A stretch of DNA of 64,000 bases from Ecdyonurus torrentis (Eukaryota > Arthropoda > Insecta > Ephemeroptera > Heptageniidae), in assembly GCA_949318235.1 (NCBI GenBank), contig OX439136.1, positions 9,741,635 through 9,805,634 on the forward strand. Direction: 5' to 3'. The notes beneath the pieces are model-generated. The model did no database searches and had not been told where the DNA came from. It saw only the letters and a list, made by a program, of their open reading frames with translations. Shown piece by piece: positions 39,260 to 49,107 of the stretch. Position 1 is the stretch's first letter. Every line of letters starts with the position of its first letter. The position numbers and the translations under genes were made by a program.

Positions 39260-40148
39260 TCAACAGCCAGCTAAAAAACAATACATTACACATAATAAAC
39301 AAGTTTCATATTGCGTTGCAATTTTTCATAATATACCACTTTATAATCTTATGAATCATGTAATATATTATAGAAAAAAGAAAAAGCTGTTAAAGAATAA
39401 GAAATTAACTACGTAATATAAGTAATCTTTTGTTTAGGTTTGTATAAAAAATATTGAATAATAATAATATAAAAGAAAATATGTATGTGTGTGTATGTAG
39501 AAAAAATTAGTACTTAAAATTTTTCATTATAACCTTTTAGTATTATAATATTTTTAACACAAACGTGATTGTTGTTAAATAATATAATAAACAAAAGAAG
39601 TGCTAAAATGTGTATCCTACAGCAATTTAAGTATCATATTACATCCATAATTTTTTTTTTAAAGATGAATAGATTATAATAATAAAATTCACGAATTTTT
39701 TTTAACACTTCATTTTAGCGTAAAAATCAATTTTAATTAAACCAATCACTTTAATTATACAGTATTTATCTGAGATTTTCTTTGTTTTTCACATATAATA
39801 TACTATGTTATATTTTTAACCATTAATTAAGTTTATTATAAAAGTTTATTAGTTTTATCGTTGTTGCTAAATAATTGCTCTTATGATCCATGTATTTTTG
39901 TTATTCTGATATTAGAGAAAATTAAAAATATCTAAAACTATAAATCTATTACTAATTACTATTTATTCTTCATTTATAGATGTAATAAAAATATGACTTT
40001 TTTAAGCTGTCAGAACGCTAAAAAAATCCAAACCTTTTGACAAATATTGGATGAGTAATGGTGATTAGCTAACAATGGATTAAAATAAACAATTATAAAT
40101 GATAAGTACACCTTTTTTAAGAATAATTATTTTCCTTTTTTTCTTGTC

Positions 40149-40150
<2 letters not shown>

Positions 40151-40236
<86 letters not shown>
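40151..40236. repeat. CT dinucleotide microsatellite
   Basis: About 86 bases of uninterrupted CT. Confidence 0.97.
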
Positions 40237-40240
<4 letters not shown>

Positions 40241-40430
40241 TATAGGAAATTTTTTCATTCTTACGATGTTACTTAGTTCCAAAGATAAGAAGAATCCATG
40301 TAAAAATATTGGGTGTCACCATCACCATACATGAAGGCGTAAAATTTAAGACTCTCCATAAAGTTCAATGCTAAATTCAAAGAAAAAAAATCATCCTTTT
40401 TTTGTATGTTAGCCTTGGTGACCTTACGTT

Positions 40431-40461
<31 letters not shown>

Positions 40462-40635
40462 TAGCGATGGTCTGACGCAATAAATAAGGGATAAATTTAA
40501 TAAAAACGACACTTTAAAAATCTGGTGCCACTCCTTAATGTATAATGTAATATTTAGCATTATTAAACAATTTTATTTCTTTGAGTAAGTACTCCAGAAC
40601 TTTTATACGAGAACTTACTGTACCTTACATATTGT

Positions 40636-40722
40636 CAGGCTTAAACCTCGCCCTTTCAAAAAGTTGTATTTTTTCTTTTTCTATGCATTTTTTCGAATAA
40701 AGACGTTTATTTATTTATTTAC
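40636..40722 (+). repeat. Non-LTR-retrotransposon-like 3' tail
   Basis: GGCTTAAACCTCGCCC is followed by a T-rich stretch, CGAATAAAGACG and then TTTATTTATTTATTT. An AATAAAG followed by a simple tandem tail is typical of LINE or SINE 3' ends. TAAACCTCGCCC also occurs inverted at 47869-47880, next to a TA array. No reverse transcriptase is present. Confidence 0.4.
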
Positions 40723-41156
40723 ATGATTTCTAACATAAGTACATTATAAGTACATTCTTTTAATTTATTTTGCATTGTTTACTTTTCGATTACTTTTATT
40801 ACCATTTAGATGATGTAATATCTAAAAATATACAAGTGTATGTACTTACTTAAATCACAATAATGGACCAACATAAAAATATCATAAACCATATTACCTT
40901 GAAATGTATAATATTATTGAAATTTTATAGCAATAAAATTACACACACATCCACCCTATTGCTATATTGTTTGACCTTATATAATATTGAAGATACGTGA
41001 TATAATAAAATAACATTAATATAATGTGATTAAATGCATTGTTTGTTTGTTTTTCTAAATTTTGTAATTTTCAATATTATTTTTCCATGGAATAAGTCTA
41101 TCTTCTATCCATTTTAAACCTTGTTCTGAGAGATAGAAAAATAGAGAAAGAGAGCT

Positions 41157-41324
<168 letters not shown>

Positions 41325-41376
41325 TTGCCTCATATAAAATGCGGTCTTTTTTCATACATTTTTTCATTAATGTGCT

Positions 41377-41700
41377 AACAACATGTGCTTTTTAATGAAT
41401 AAACACAAAATGGGATCTTCAAAACTGATGACAATTTTTACCAGAATGTTAATGTAGCTACACGAGAGAGCGTGAAAATATTATAAAGTATGCAATTTGC
41501 GTTAAAATTCATGTTTATGACGTCAGAAACATGCAAAAATTAGTAAGAAAATGTTGTGCGGGTTGCATAAATCGAAATTTTCTGATCACTGCTACGGGGC
41601 TACTATTGGGTTTTGAGACAAACTAATGTTATTTATGTAAATCCCATCAATTGTTTTGTGATATAAATGCTCATTTTTTTCTCTGGTCTATTCCTTTAAA
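41377..41700 (+). repeat. Dispersed repeat family E, copy 1
   Basis: Matches the reverse complement of 58342-58677 over its length: AACAACATGTGCTTTTTAAT, GCATAAATCGRAATTTTCTG, GATATAAATG and a final ATTCCTTTAA. The centre holds CATGTTTATGACGTCAGAAACATG, a near-perfect palindrome around TGACGTCA. Confidence 0.85.
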
Positions 41701-42245
41701 TAAAACTGCAATTTGATTGTTCGTCTATAATTTATATAGAAGTTAAATATCAAAGACTTATTTAAAATTCAAATTTTCAAAACAATATTAACTAACCTAT
41801 TTCAAGGTCTAATAGGTTTTTTTTTTTCCTATTTCAAAATTTCAGTTGATATATACCTAATAATTTGCAAAAGTGTTGAACACGCATAGGAATTTATTTC
41901 AACTATGATAGCTGAAGGCAAGATTGCTTAACTATGTTTATTTCAATAAGTAAGTAAGTAACATGAAAAGAAATAAACCTTGATTTTGAAATCTTAAATA
42001 TATGCAATGCAATAGTAATTACTTTAAAATAATATATATATAAAAAAAGCAATTATACCTATATTATACATACGTGTACTTTCTTCTATAGGTTAAGTTA
42101 TTTAAATTTTAAACGTACTGAAATGATCTCATCCATATATTAATATCAAAAAGACTTTGCAATGGAAATAATAATGTAGTATTTATATTATTGTATTATA
42201 CAGTATATATGTGTGTGTGTGTGTCATGTGCGTGTGTATATATAT

Positions 42246-44206
42246 CAGGGGCGGCTCGTGGTGTTTGTGACTAGGCAAGCACTCGGTGATAGCCTATATA
42301 TTCTGGGGGGGGGGGGGGGGACAGCCCGCCGCAGGCGCCGATTTTTTTTAGACCACGTGGTGTTTTATAATCTTTGATTTTCGTCAAAAAAAAAAAAAAC
42401 TGCACATCTGTACTTTATTTAAAGAAAATAACCATCTTGATTTTTATTGCGAAAATTTACAAGATAAAGAAACTGTGCCTTTTAAAAATATTTTTCAAAG
42501 ATCGGTAGTGTAAAATTGCGATTTTTCACAAAATCGCACGTTAGTACTTCCCAAGAAATATACAAACTTTTTTTATTTATTTTTAAAATAATTATTTTAT
42601 AAAATTAATAATTACGTGACTCTTTTTTTATTAATTTCTTGTATAAGATTGAATATTGAATGTAACTGCAACTATGGTTAATCGAGCAATACAGTTTTTT
42701 TTTTCAAAAGATAAGAAAAAAAAGAGAAGAAGAAAAAAAAAAGAGAAATAAAAAAAGAATATGTAGAGAGAGAGAGAGAGAGAGAAAACTAACTGCCGAT
42801 TAGATGATTGCCCGTTAAAAAAATTAAATACTCCGATTTTAAAATCAGTCCAAAAACAACATGCCCGAAAAAAAATGCAATCTATTTTAATTTAATATCA
42901 ACGATATTATTATAATAAATAAAAATTGACAGATAAATAATAATTTTATTTAGCTAAATTCAGTCAAACTTCAGACAATATTTCTCCCCTCTTTTTCGGT
43001 ACAATAGAACATTTTTAAAAAAAGTTTTCAAGGTTATCATTCCCTGCTTAATTTTATATTAATCTTTTTAATGGAACTTATTGGTTTAGTGCGCGGGAAA
43101 AGCTAAGGGTCCCCTAATTTAACAACGTTTATAGGGAAAACCGCTTTTTCTTTTCTTTCTTCTTTGCTTCTTTCTTTCTTTCATTTTTCTTTTCTTTTTT
43201 CTTTTTTTTTTTTTCTTTCTTTTCTTTTTTTTTTTTTTGCGATTTTTGAGAAAAACTATTCACCAGTATTTAAATGAAAAATTCAATGGATATACAGTTT
43301 TACGTATTTTAAGCCATATATTTTTTAAAATAATTTTTAAAACTGATAACCTCCATTGAGCTTATTTACTAAAAAACCAACATAAATTTTTGTCACTTTT
43401 TTTTTTTTTTTTTTTTTTTTTTTACGTATCATTATTATTTTTAAGATTTTTGGCTATAAATTAAAAAAAAAACCTTAAACTTAAAAGACATCATAACATT
43501 GTGCAAGTAAAATTATTTGAAAGTAGAAGGCTAGAAATAAGATAATTACGAGCAAAAAATTGCATTTAATTGTTTCATATAAATTACTAATAATGTTTTT
43601 ATAAACTGATATTTAGTAAAATAGTGTGTAAATTATTGATTTACACATATATCCAAAGTTTCATATTTTTAAAACACTTTTTACATAACTTAAATGACTT
43701 TTTTATGCATATTCTTGGCAGACTGCGGCATCGCTAATTGCTAATAAGCCGTTACGCATACGACAAAATTAAAGTCACACATTTAAAGACAAAATAACAC
43801 AAATTCAGGAAATGTTTTTATTTTTTAAATCGAACGATTAGTTATTGAGTTATGAAGTTTTTAGTAAGTGTAAGCTCCTCTAAATAAGTGCTTTCAAGCT
43901 CCCTATTCTTTAGCATTGCGGCCTCCCATATCCCCTCTTTTTTTCTCAACGCTAGCGCTATAGCGGCGTAAGCTCCTGTAGTGAGGTGCTTTCACGATTA
44001 TTCGGAGGGCGCTGCATACGCGATTTTTTTTTTATGAAGGCGCGCTGTTTTTGATGAATAAAAATAAGAAAAAATATAGAAAATTGATAAAAATTAGTTA
44101 CAAAATATGAAATATAATATTCTTTATTGAAATATGGAATAAAACCTTTTTTTTCGATTTTCTATAGGCATGCACTGCTTGCAGGGCTTACATGCACCAG
44201 CCGCCC

Positions 44207-44209
<3 letters not shown>
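42246..44209. mobile_element. Non-autonomous hAT-type element, 1.96 kb
   Basis: The left end is CAGGGGCGGCTCGTGGTG; the inverted right end is CAGGGGCGGCTGGTGCATG. CAGGGGCGG termini are characteristic of hAT elements. The flanks are ATATATAT on both sides, an 8-base match, but this is uninformative because the target is a TA microsatellite. The interior has a run of about 15 G (42306-42320), an internal direct repeat GTAAGCTCCT.TA...TGCTTTCA (43869 and 43969), C/T-rich and poly(T) tracts, and a family C copy at 43083-43356. No transposase frame remains. Confidence 0.82.
43083..43356 (+). repeat. Dispersed repeat family C, copy 2, nested
   Basis: GGTTTAGTGCGCGGGAAAAG, CTAAGGGTCCCCTAATTTAA, TTTTTGCGATTTTTGAGAAA and GATAACCTCCAT appear in the same order as in the reverse of 29073-29290. 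It lies inside the 42246-44209 element. Shorter relatives start at 49581 (AAAGTGCGAGGGAAAAGCTA) and 59944 (TAGTGCGGAAAAAGCTAAGA). Confidence 0.78.

Positions 44210-44293
<84 letters not shown>
44210..44293. repeat. TA microsatellite, right of the hAT element
   Basis: About 84 bases of TA. A shorter TG/TA stretch lies at the left border of the element (42207-42245), so the insertion probably split one array. Confidence 0.95.
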
Positions 44294-44297
<4 letters not shown>

Positions 44298-44837
44298 TAA
44301 TGGTTCTAAGTTACTATTCATATTTGAAATATGAGAAATAAATGTACATACTATATTTGATAAACGTTTATATTTTATACCTAGCACTCAATTGTGTATT
44401 ATTTGTATTGTGTAAGAGGCTGATTATCATTTCTCACTATCTCATTGTAGAACAAAACAAAAGAAACTTCTAATATACAGTACAACTGTATTGAATTTGC
44501 ATGTACTGATTTTTTTTAATGTATCCAGATAAAAAGAAGAAAAAAAATTACTTATTTTTTTATTATAATTTTTAAATTACATATTTTGCATACTCTATTG
44601 ACTTACATGATAAGATTACCACGTTATAAAATATAGGCAGTTGATTTCTTAAATTGCCTCAGAGAAAAACTACATAGATATACTTTATTTCTTTTTTATA
44701 TATATTATGAAAATGAATCAACAGTTAAAGAGTAGCAACGAAATGATAATTTAAAAGTCAATTGCATTAGTCAAAGTATACATTAAATAAATAAAAGCAT
44801 TCATATAAAAAAAAAAATGAATTACTTTCACAGAAAA

Positions 44838-46245
44838 ATTTTGAAGCAGTTTTGCTCTTTGAGCTATTTTGAAAATAGAGTAGTTTTGACACCTAAAGTG
44901 GGTTTGATGTCATATTTGGTTCCATAATGACTTTCATATAAGCAAAATAGCTACGCATATGCAGAAAGAATATCAACTTTGCTAACCATAATTCATTTTG
45001 CTTCACTTTTGTAATCAAATCTACTTGAACAAAGCTACTATTGCATACAAGTGACTTCTCAGTGAGCTGATTCTACCTTAATATTTCGCGGTTATTTTGA
45101 CTCGCGGTATGTGAGCTGTTTTGAGTGGTGAGAGCGCGAGTAAAACTGCTCACCGCTTGAGCAGAAACTGCTCTCTCCCGAGTAGATACTACTACAGCAC
45201 AGGGTAGTTTCAGGGTGCGTCATCTCGAGGACCGGAAACCCTGATTTTAACTTGTGAACCCCTTTCCGGTGAATCATATGTTTTATATTTTATAGAACGT
45301 GGTGTGCTAAATCATTTCTCCTGTGTTATGGATTAATATCTTTCTAATAAAAGATAAGTATATATTGTTACATTGCAAATGAGTACCATAAAGTACTAGA
45401 CGCACGAAAAAAGTTATAATTTTTACTCGAGTTTCATTTATGTCTTCATAAACGTAAGTTTTGAATACGAACTTTTTTGTTTGTAAGCCGCGCTGCAATA
45501 TTATTAAGTTTGCAAATTTATTATAATAATATTATATAAATTTTATTATTATTTCATTTTTAAAAATAAAAATATGTATGTATTATTATTCATGTTTTCA
45601 TATGCTCATTTGCAATGTAATATTATTACTATATGAAATGAACAAATAAATATTTACAACTCCTTTCCTTTTCCTTTTTTTTTTATAAGTATTTGATGTG
45701 AGCGCGTTCTAATATTTTGTTTTCTCTATGTTTAATTTTTAATCTATAAACTTCAGAATCTGTATGTTTTTCTGCAAAAGAATTTTATAATATATACATA
45801 TAAATAATATTTTAAACAACATATTTAAATTATAATTTTTAATCTATATTAAAAATAAAAAATAATGGCGTCACATTTATGAAAGAAAAAATTAAAGCAA
45901 ATTCTACTGTAAAAACAAAGCTATATCAGCTGTGGTTCGCAGCCCTAAAACTGCTTCGCCTAGAGTAGAAGTAGTGTGACGTCACGCGGGCTGCACCTCC
46001 CAAAACTGCAACGGCAAAGCAGATTCTGCTCAGGTAGCTCGAGCTGTTTTGTCGCGCGAGCGAGTCACCCTGCTATTATCGCAGCAGAAATAACTCGGAG
46101 AAACCAAGTAGTTTTACTCCAAAATAAAAACTAAAATGACCTTTAGAAATAATAGCAAGAGTAGCTTTTTTGGAAAAAAGACATGAGCAGTTTTTACGCC
46201 AAGTCAAAATGACTCGGTATAATGAAGTAGATTCTGCTTTTTAAA
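44838..46245. repeat. Cluster of degenerate GAGYAG-NTTT-NRCTC dyads
   Basis: Many short imperfect palindromes of one type recur in both orientations: GAAGCAGTTTTGCTC (44843), GAGCTATTTTGA (44861), GAGTAGTTTTGAC (44878), GAGCTGATTCTACC (45064), GAGCTGTTTTGAGT (45112), GAGTAAAACTGCTC (45139), GAGCAGAAACTGCTC (45159), GAGTAGATACTAC (45180), AAAGCAGATTCTGCTC (46016), GAGCTGTTTTGTCGC (46041), AAGTAGTTTTACTCC (46107), GAGCAGTTTTTACGCC (46184) and AAGTAGATTCTGCTT (46225). Two clusters, about 44.84-45.20 and 45.92-46.24 kb, are separated by AT-rich sequence and are richer in G+C than the surroundings. The clusters are not simple copies of each other. A coding frame there (45092-45277, minus) has no recognisable domain. 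Confidence 0.6.
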
Positions 46246-47120
46246 TTTACTGTGTTATAAGCACGCGAATAAATTATTCAAAATAGCTAAAACAATCCCT
46301 GTGGCTATAAAAAATAATGTATAGAAAGATTTCATTGTAATTTTTTTTGAGACAAGAAGAAAAAAAAATTGCTCTAATTTGCATGAACGCAAAATCACGT
46401 TTTGAAAATTACAGTCCTGTCTACTGTATATTACTAGAGGTATAAAAATATTATCCAATGGTCCATGAAATTTACAATATATGTGATTTTTATAGATCAC
46501 TCAATTTTTTTTCTCATTGTTAGATTATTGATAAGTAATATAACATTACAATACTGCCACGTTATTTGTTATAAAAATTTCTTTATTCCTTTCTTTACAA
46601 GTAGAGATATTTGATACCTAGAAATATTCGATATTATGATTTTGTTTTGTAATGTGTATGTAATTTAAAATAAAATGTTACTTTTTTAATGGCTGATTCA
46701 AAGTTTATAAATTATATTTTTTTTACAATAATCCACACCTAGTAATTAATCCAATGGTATTTCATTTTTATCATATTAAAATGCTTGATTTTTTTAATTC
46801 ATGTATTCAATTTCTTAAATTTTTTTTTCCGTAAGTGCCCGTTTGCAAAATTGAAATTTTTTATTAATGGAGTTGCAATTATACGAATTATTGTTGCTTT
46901 AATTTTTATAGCATAGTATAGTTCCAGCACAAGTCAGTATGATGTTCATAATATCCAAATTAGGGGTTCAACGCATGCATTTTAGTATATAGTTAGTAAT
47001 TATGACGCTTTAAATAACTACATGTATATTAATTAATGTACATAATAATCAGAAGTTTTATCAAAGGTAGTTGTTACTATCAAGCATTTTAATGACGAAA
47101 GAGAGTGAGAGTGTGTGTGT

Positions 47121-47189
<69 letters not shown>

Positions 47190-47821
47190 TGTCAAATTCT
47201 TCATTTAGAAGATATAAGCCTACTAAATTCAGACTCAAATTTCTTTTTCTAACTAATCCAAATTAAGTGTATAATATGTTATTGCAAAATAAAGTGATAC
47301 AAAAACAAGCAAAAAAAGTATATAAAAAATTAAGCTGCGAGCTATAATTAGGAGCAATGGTCTTTTAAATTAAAGATAACATTGTAATAAAAATTGCTTT
47401 TTTTTATTCGATAAGTAATTAAAAAGATAGTGCCGACACCCCGTTGATAAAATTATAACACGTATACACACCTTTCACATATATGTATAAGTTCCTGATT
47501 CTAAGTAGATTTCTTTTGTTATTTTTAGCCGCAACATTTTTTTTTTATCTTAAAATTAACAAAAGACTTTAGATATTTTAATATTGGATAATTCAATTTG
47601 ATATGGAATAATTGTTGAATTTGTCTCACTTTCTTTTTAATTATTATTATTTAAAATCGTTTTAAGAAAATAATATCAAATTTTATATATAGTTATATGC
47701 ATATAATTATAAATTATATTAGTGGGCTATTGTATAGTTTTTGACACGTACTCACACAGGTGTTGTAGTTTTCAATTAAGCATATTTTCAGAAAGTTGTA
47801 TTTGCTGTTACTAAAAAAAAA
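46246..47821. other. No gene seen; AT-rich non-coding
   Basis: No exon or bounded element is visible. An AG microsatellite (47122-47186) lies inside it. Confidence 0.6.
47122..47186. repeat. AG dinucleotide microsatellite
   Basis: About 65 bases of AG, preceded by a GAGAGTGAGAGTGTGTGTGT transition. Confidence 0.96.
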
Positions 47822-47827
47822 AAAAAA

Positions 47828-47829
<2 letters not shown>

Positions 47830-47866
<37 letters not shown>
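47830..47866. repeat. TA microsatellite beside a repeat end
   Basis: TA tract followed by CCGGGCGAGGTTTAGGCATA. The inverse TAAACCTCGCCC also occurs at 40640, so the TA tract probably marks the 3' end of a minus-strand dispersed repeat. Confidence 0.8.
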
Positions 47867-47868
<2 letters not shown>

Positions 47869-48211
47869 GGGCGAGGTTTAGGCATAACAAGCATCCGGCC
47901 CACTCGTATAACCTAACCTTTAAATGGATAATTTAATATGCTTTATCTTTGGTGAGGTGAACCAAAGCAAAGCAAACCAAACAAACAAAATGATGCGAGA
48001 GAAAGAGACGAGTTAAGAGATGTAATAACAAAAGTTCAGTTAAGAAGCAAAAAAAAAAAAAAAAAAAAAATTAATAATAATAATAATGGTAAAAAATGGT
48101 TGCAAGAGAAAGCAAATGAAATAGTTCAATAATGTTGTTATGTAATAAATATAATAATAATATTGGTGTGGACTTTCACGGTTCGATGTATGCGAGTTGT
48201 TTCTATAGTCT
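47867..48211 (-). other. Likely 3' UTR or repeat beyond the 48.2-kb stop
   Basis: After the TAG at 48212 the minus strand carries no frame. It holds a T-rich stretch that corresponds to the A-run at 48049-48070 on plus, and ends in the GCCTAAACCTCGCCCGG repeat end. No AATAAA is seen on the minus strand close to the stop, so the poly(A) site is not located. Confidence 0.35.
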
Positions 48212-48424
48212 CTATGACCCTGTCGGGATAAACGTATAGCGGGTGTTGTTCTCCTTAATCTCTTCATGACGTTGCCAGTCCCACGTTGGACGCATCTTCA
48301 GGTTTGTGTAAGATGGGTCCAAAGATGGATCGCGAAACATCGTGAAGATAACAAGGAGAAGAACAAGGAGGATTAATTCAATGGTTATCCCAACTATAGC
48401 AACACACAATAATAGCAAAGGACC
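48212..48424 (-). CDS. Probable last exon of a single-pass membrane protein
   Basis: On the minus strand this stretch is open to a TAG stop at 48212-48214. It reads as one long hydrophobic segment of about 28 residues (PLLLLCVAIVGITIELILLV followed by LLLVIFTMF) with a buried Glu, then a polar tail of about 40 residues (FRDPSLDPSY...PTWDWQRHEE...YTFIPTGS). The tail has clearly coding-like codon choice and is richer in G+C than its flanks. An in-frame TAA lies just upstream, so the coding part must begin at a splice acceptor, probably AAATTAAG at 48425, with TGCTAAA upstream as a possible branch site; the pyrimidine tract is weak. The topology suggests a type I receptor or adhesion protein tail with extracellular part in earlier exons, but no family is recognised. 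The minus-strand sequence beyond the stop looks like 3' UTR. Confidence 0.5.
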   Translation of the reverse strand, partial: GPLLLLCVAIVGITIELILLVLLLVIFTMFRDPSLDPSYTNLKMRPTWDWQRHEEIKENNTRYTFIPTGS

Positions 48425-48706
48425 CTTAATTTAATGTCCTTTAGCAGTACGGGATCTTTAAAGTGAACTTTGAGAGAACTTGATACATTTATACTACACA
48501 TAATTACTGGATGTACTGTTTTGACTTGACCTAATAAAAAAGTGTTCACCAAAAATTTTACCCGAGAAAATATCATAAATAGTAAGCTTGGAATAAATTC
48601 CTCTGTTTACCCCCCCTCTAAAAAAAAAGAGAAATAACAAAATTGCAGTGTTCAGCAACTTCCACGTAAACTGCGTTTCATCACATACAAGCTCAATATG
48701 ATTCAC
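48425..48706 (-). pseudogene. Protein-like stretch broken across two frames
   Basis: Immediately upstream of the 48212-48424 exon, the minus strand is open in two further overlapping frames. One frame reads NHIELVCDETQFTWKLLN, crosses a T-run that ends in a good acceptor-like TTTTTTTTTAG near 48620, and continues GVNRGIYSKLTIYDIFSG to a stop at 48494. The other begins near 48576 and reads LGQVKTVHPVIMCS...VHFKDPVLLKDIKLR, reaching the junction with the membrane segment one base out of frame. The pieces could be separate exons, or one retrocopy damaged by small insertions and deletions. I cannot choose between these. Neither peptide matches a family I recognise. Confidence 0.3.
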
Positions 48707-49058
48707 ATTAAACTTTATTTATTATACTAATCTTACACAATGTACTAATATTGTCAAAACAATAATATAATTGTTTTAAACACTTCTAAATATAAATATT
48801 ACATAATAAGTCAATTATATAGAGTAGCAAAAGTACAATTACACAATACTAAAAATAAGCTTTATCGTGTGAAATACTCAGAGCATATCAAATAGACACG
48901 TAAAATTTTTATTTTAAGATAAAAGAAAGAAAATAATTTATCAAAAATCTTAATACTCGAACAAAACTTCTATTTTTTTATTATATAGTAAAGTGAAATG
49001 CGCATGTTAAATAATTAGATACAAATCTACCGGATGTCTGATACGCTTATAACTTTTT

Positions 49059-49107
<49 letters not shown>

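Noticed and set aside
45092..45277. 61-codon minus-strand frame with several Cys and Ser
   Set aside because: Lies within the dyad cluster; the Cys/Ser richness comes from the repeated AGCAG/CTGCT motif.
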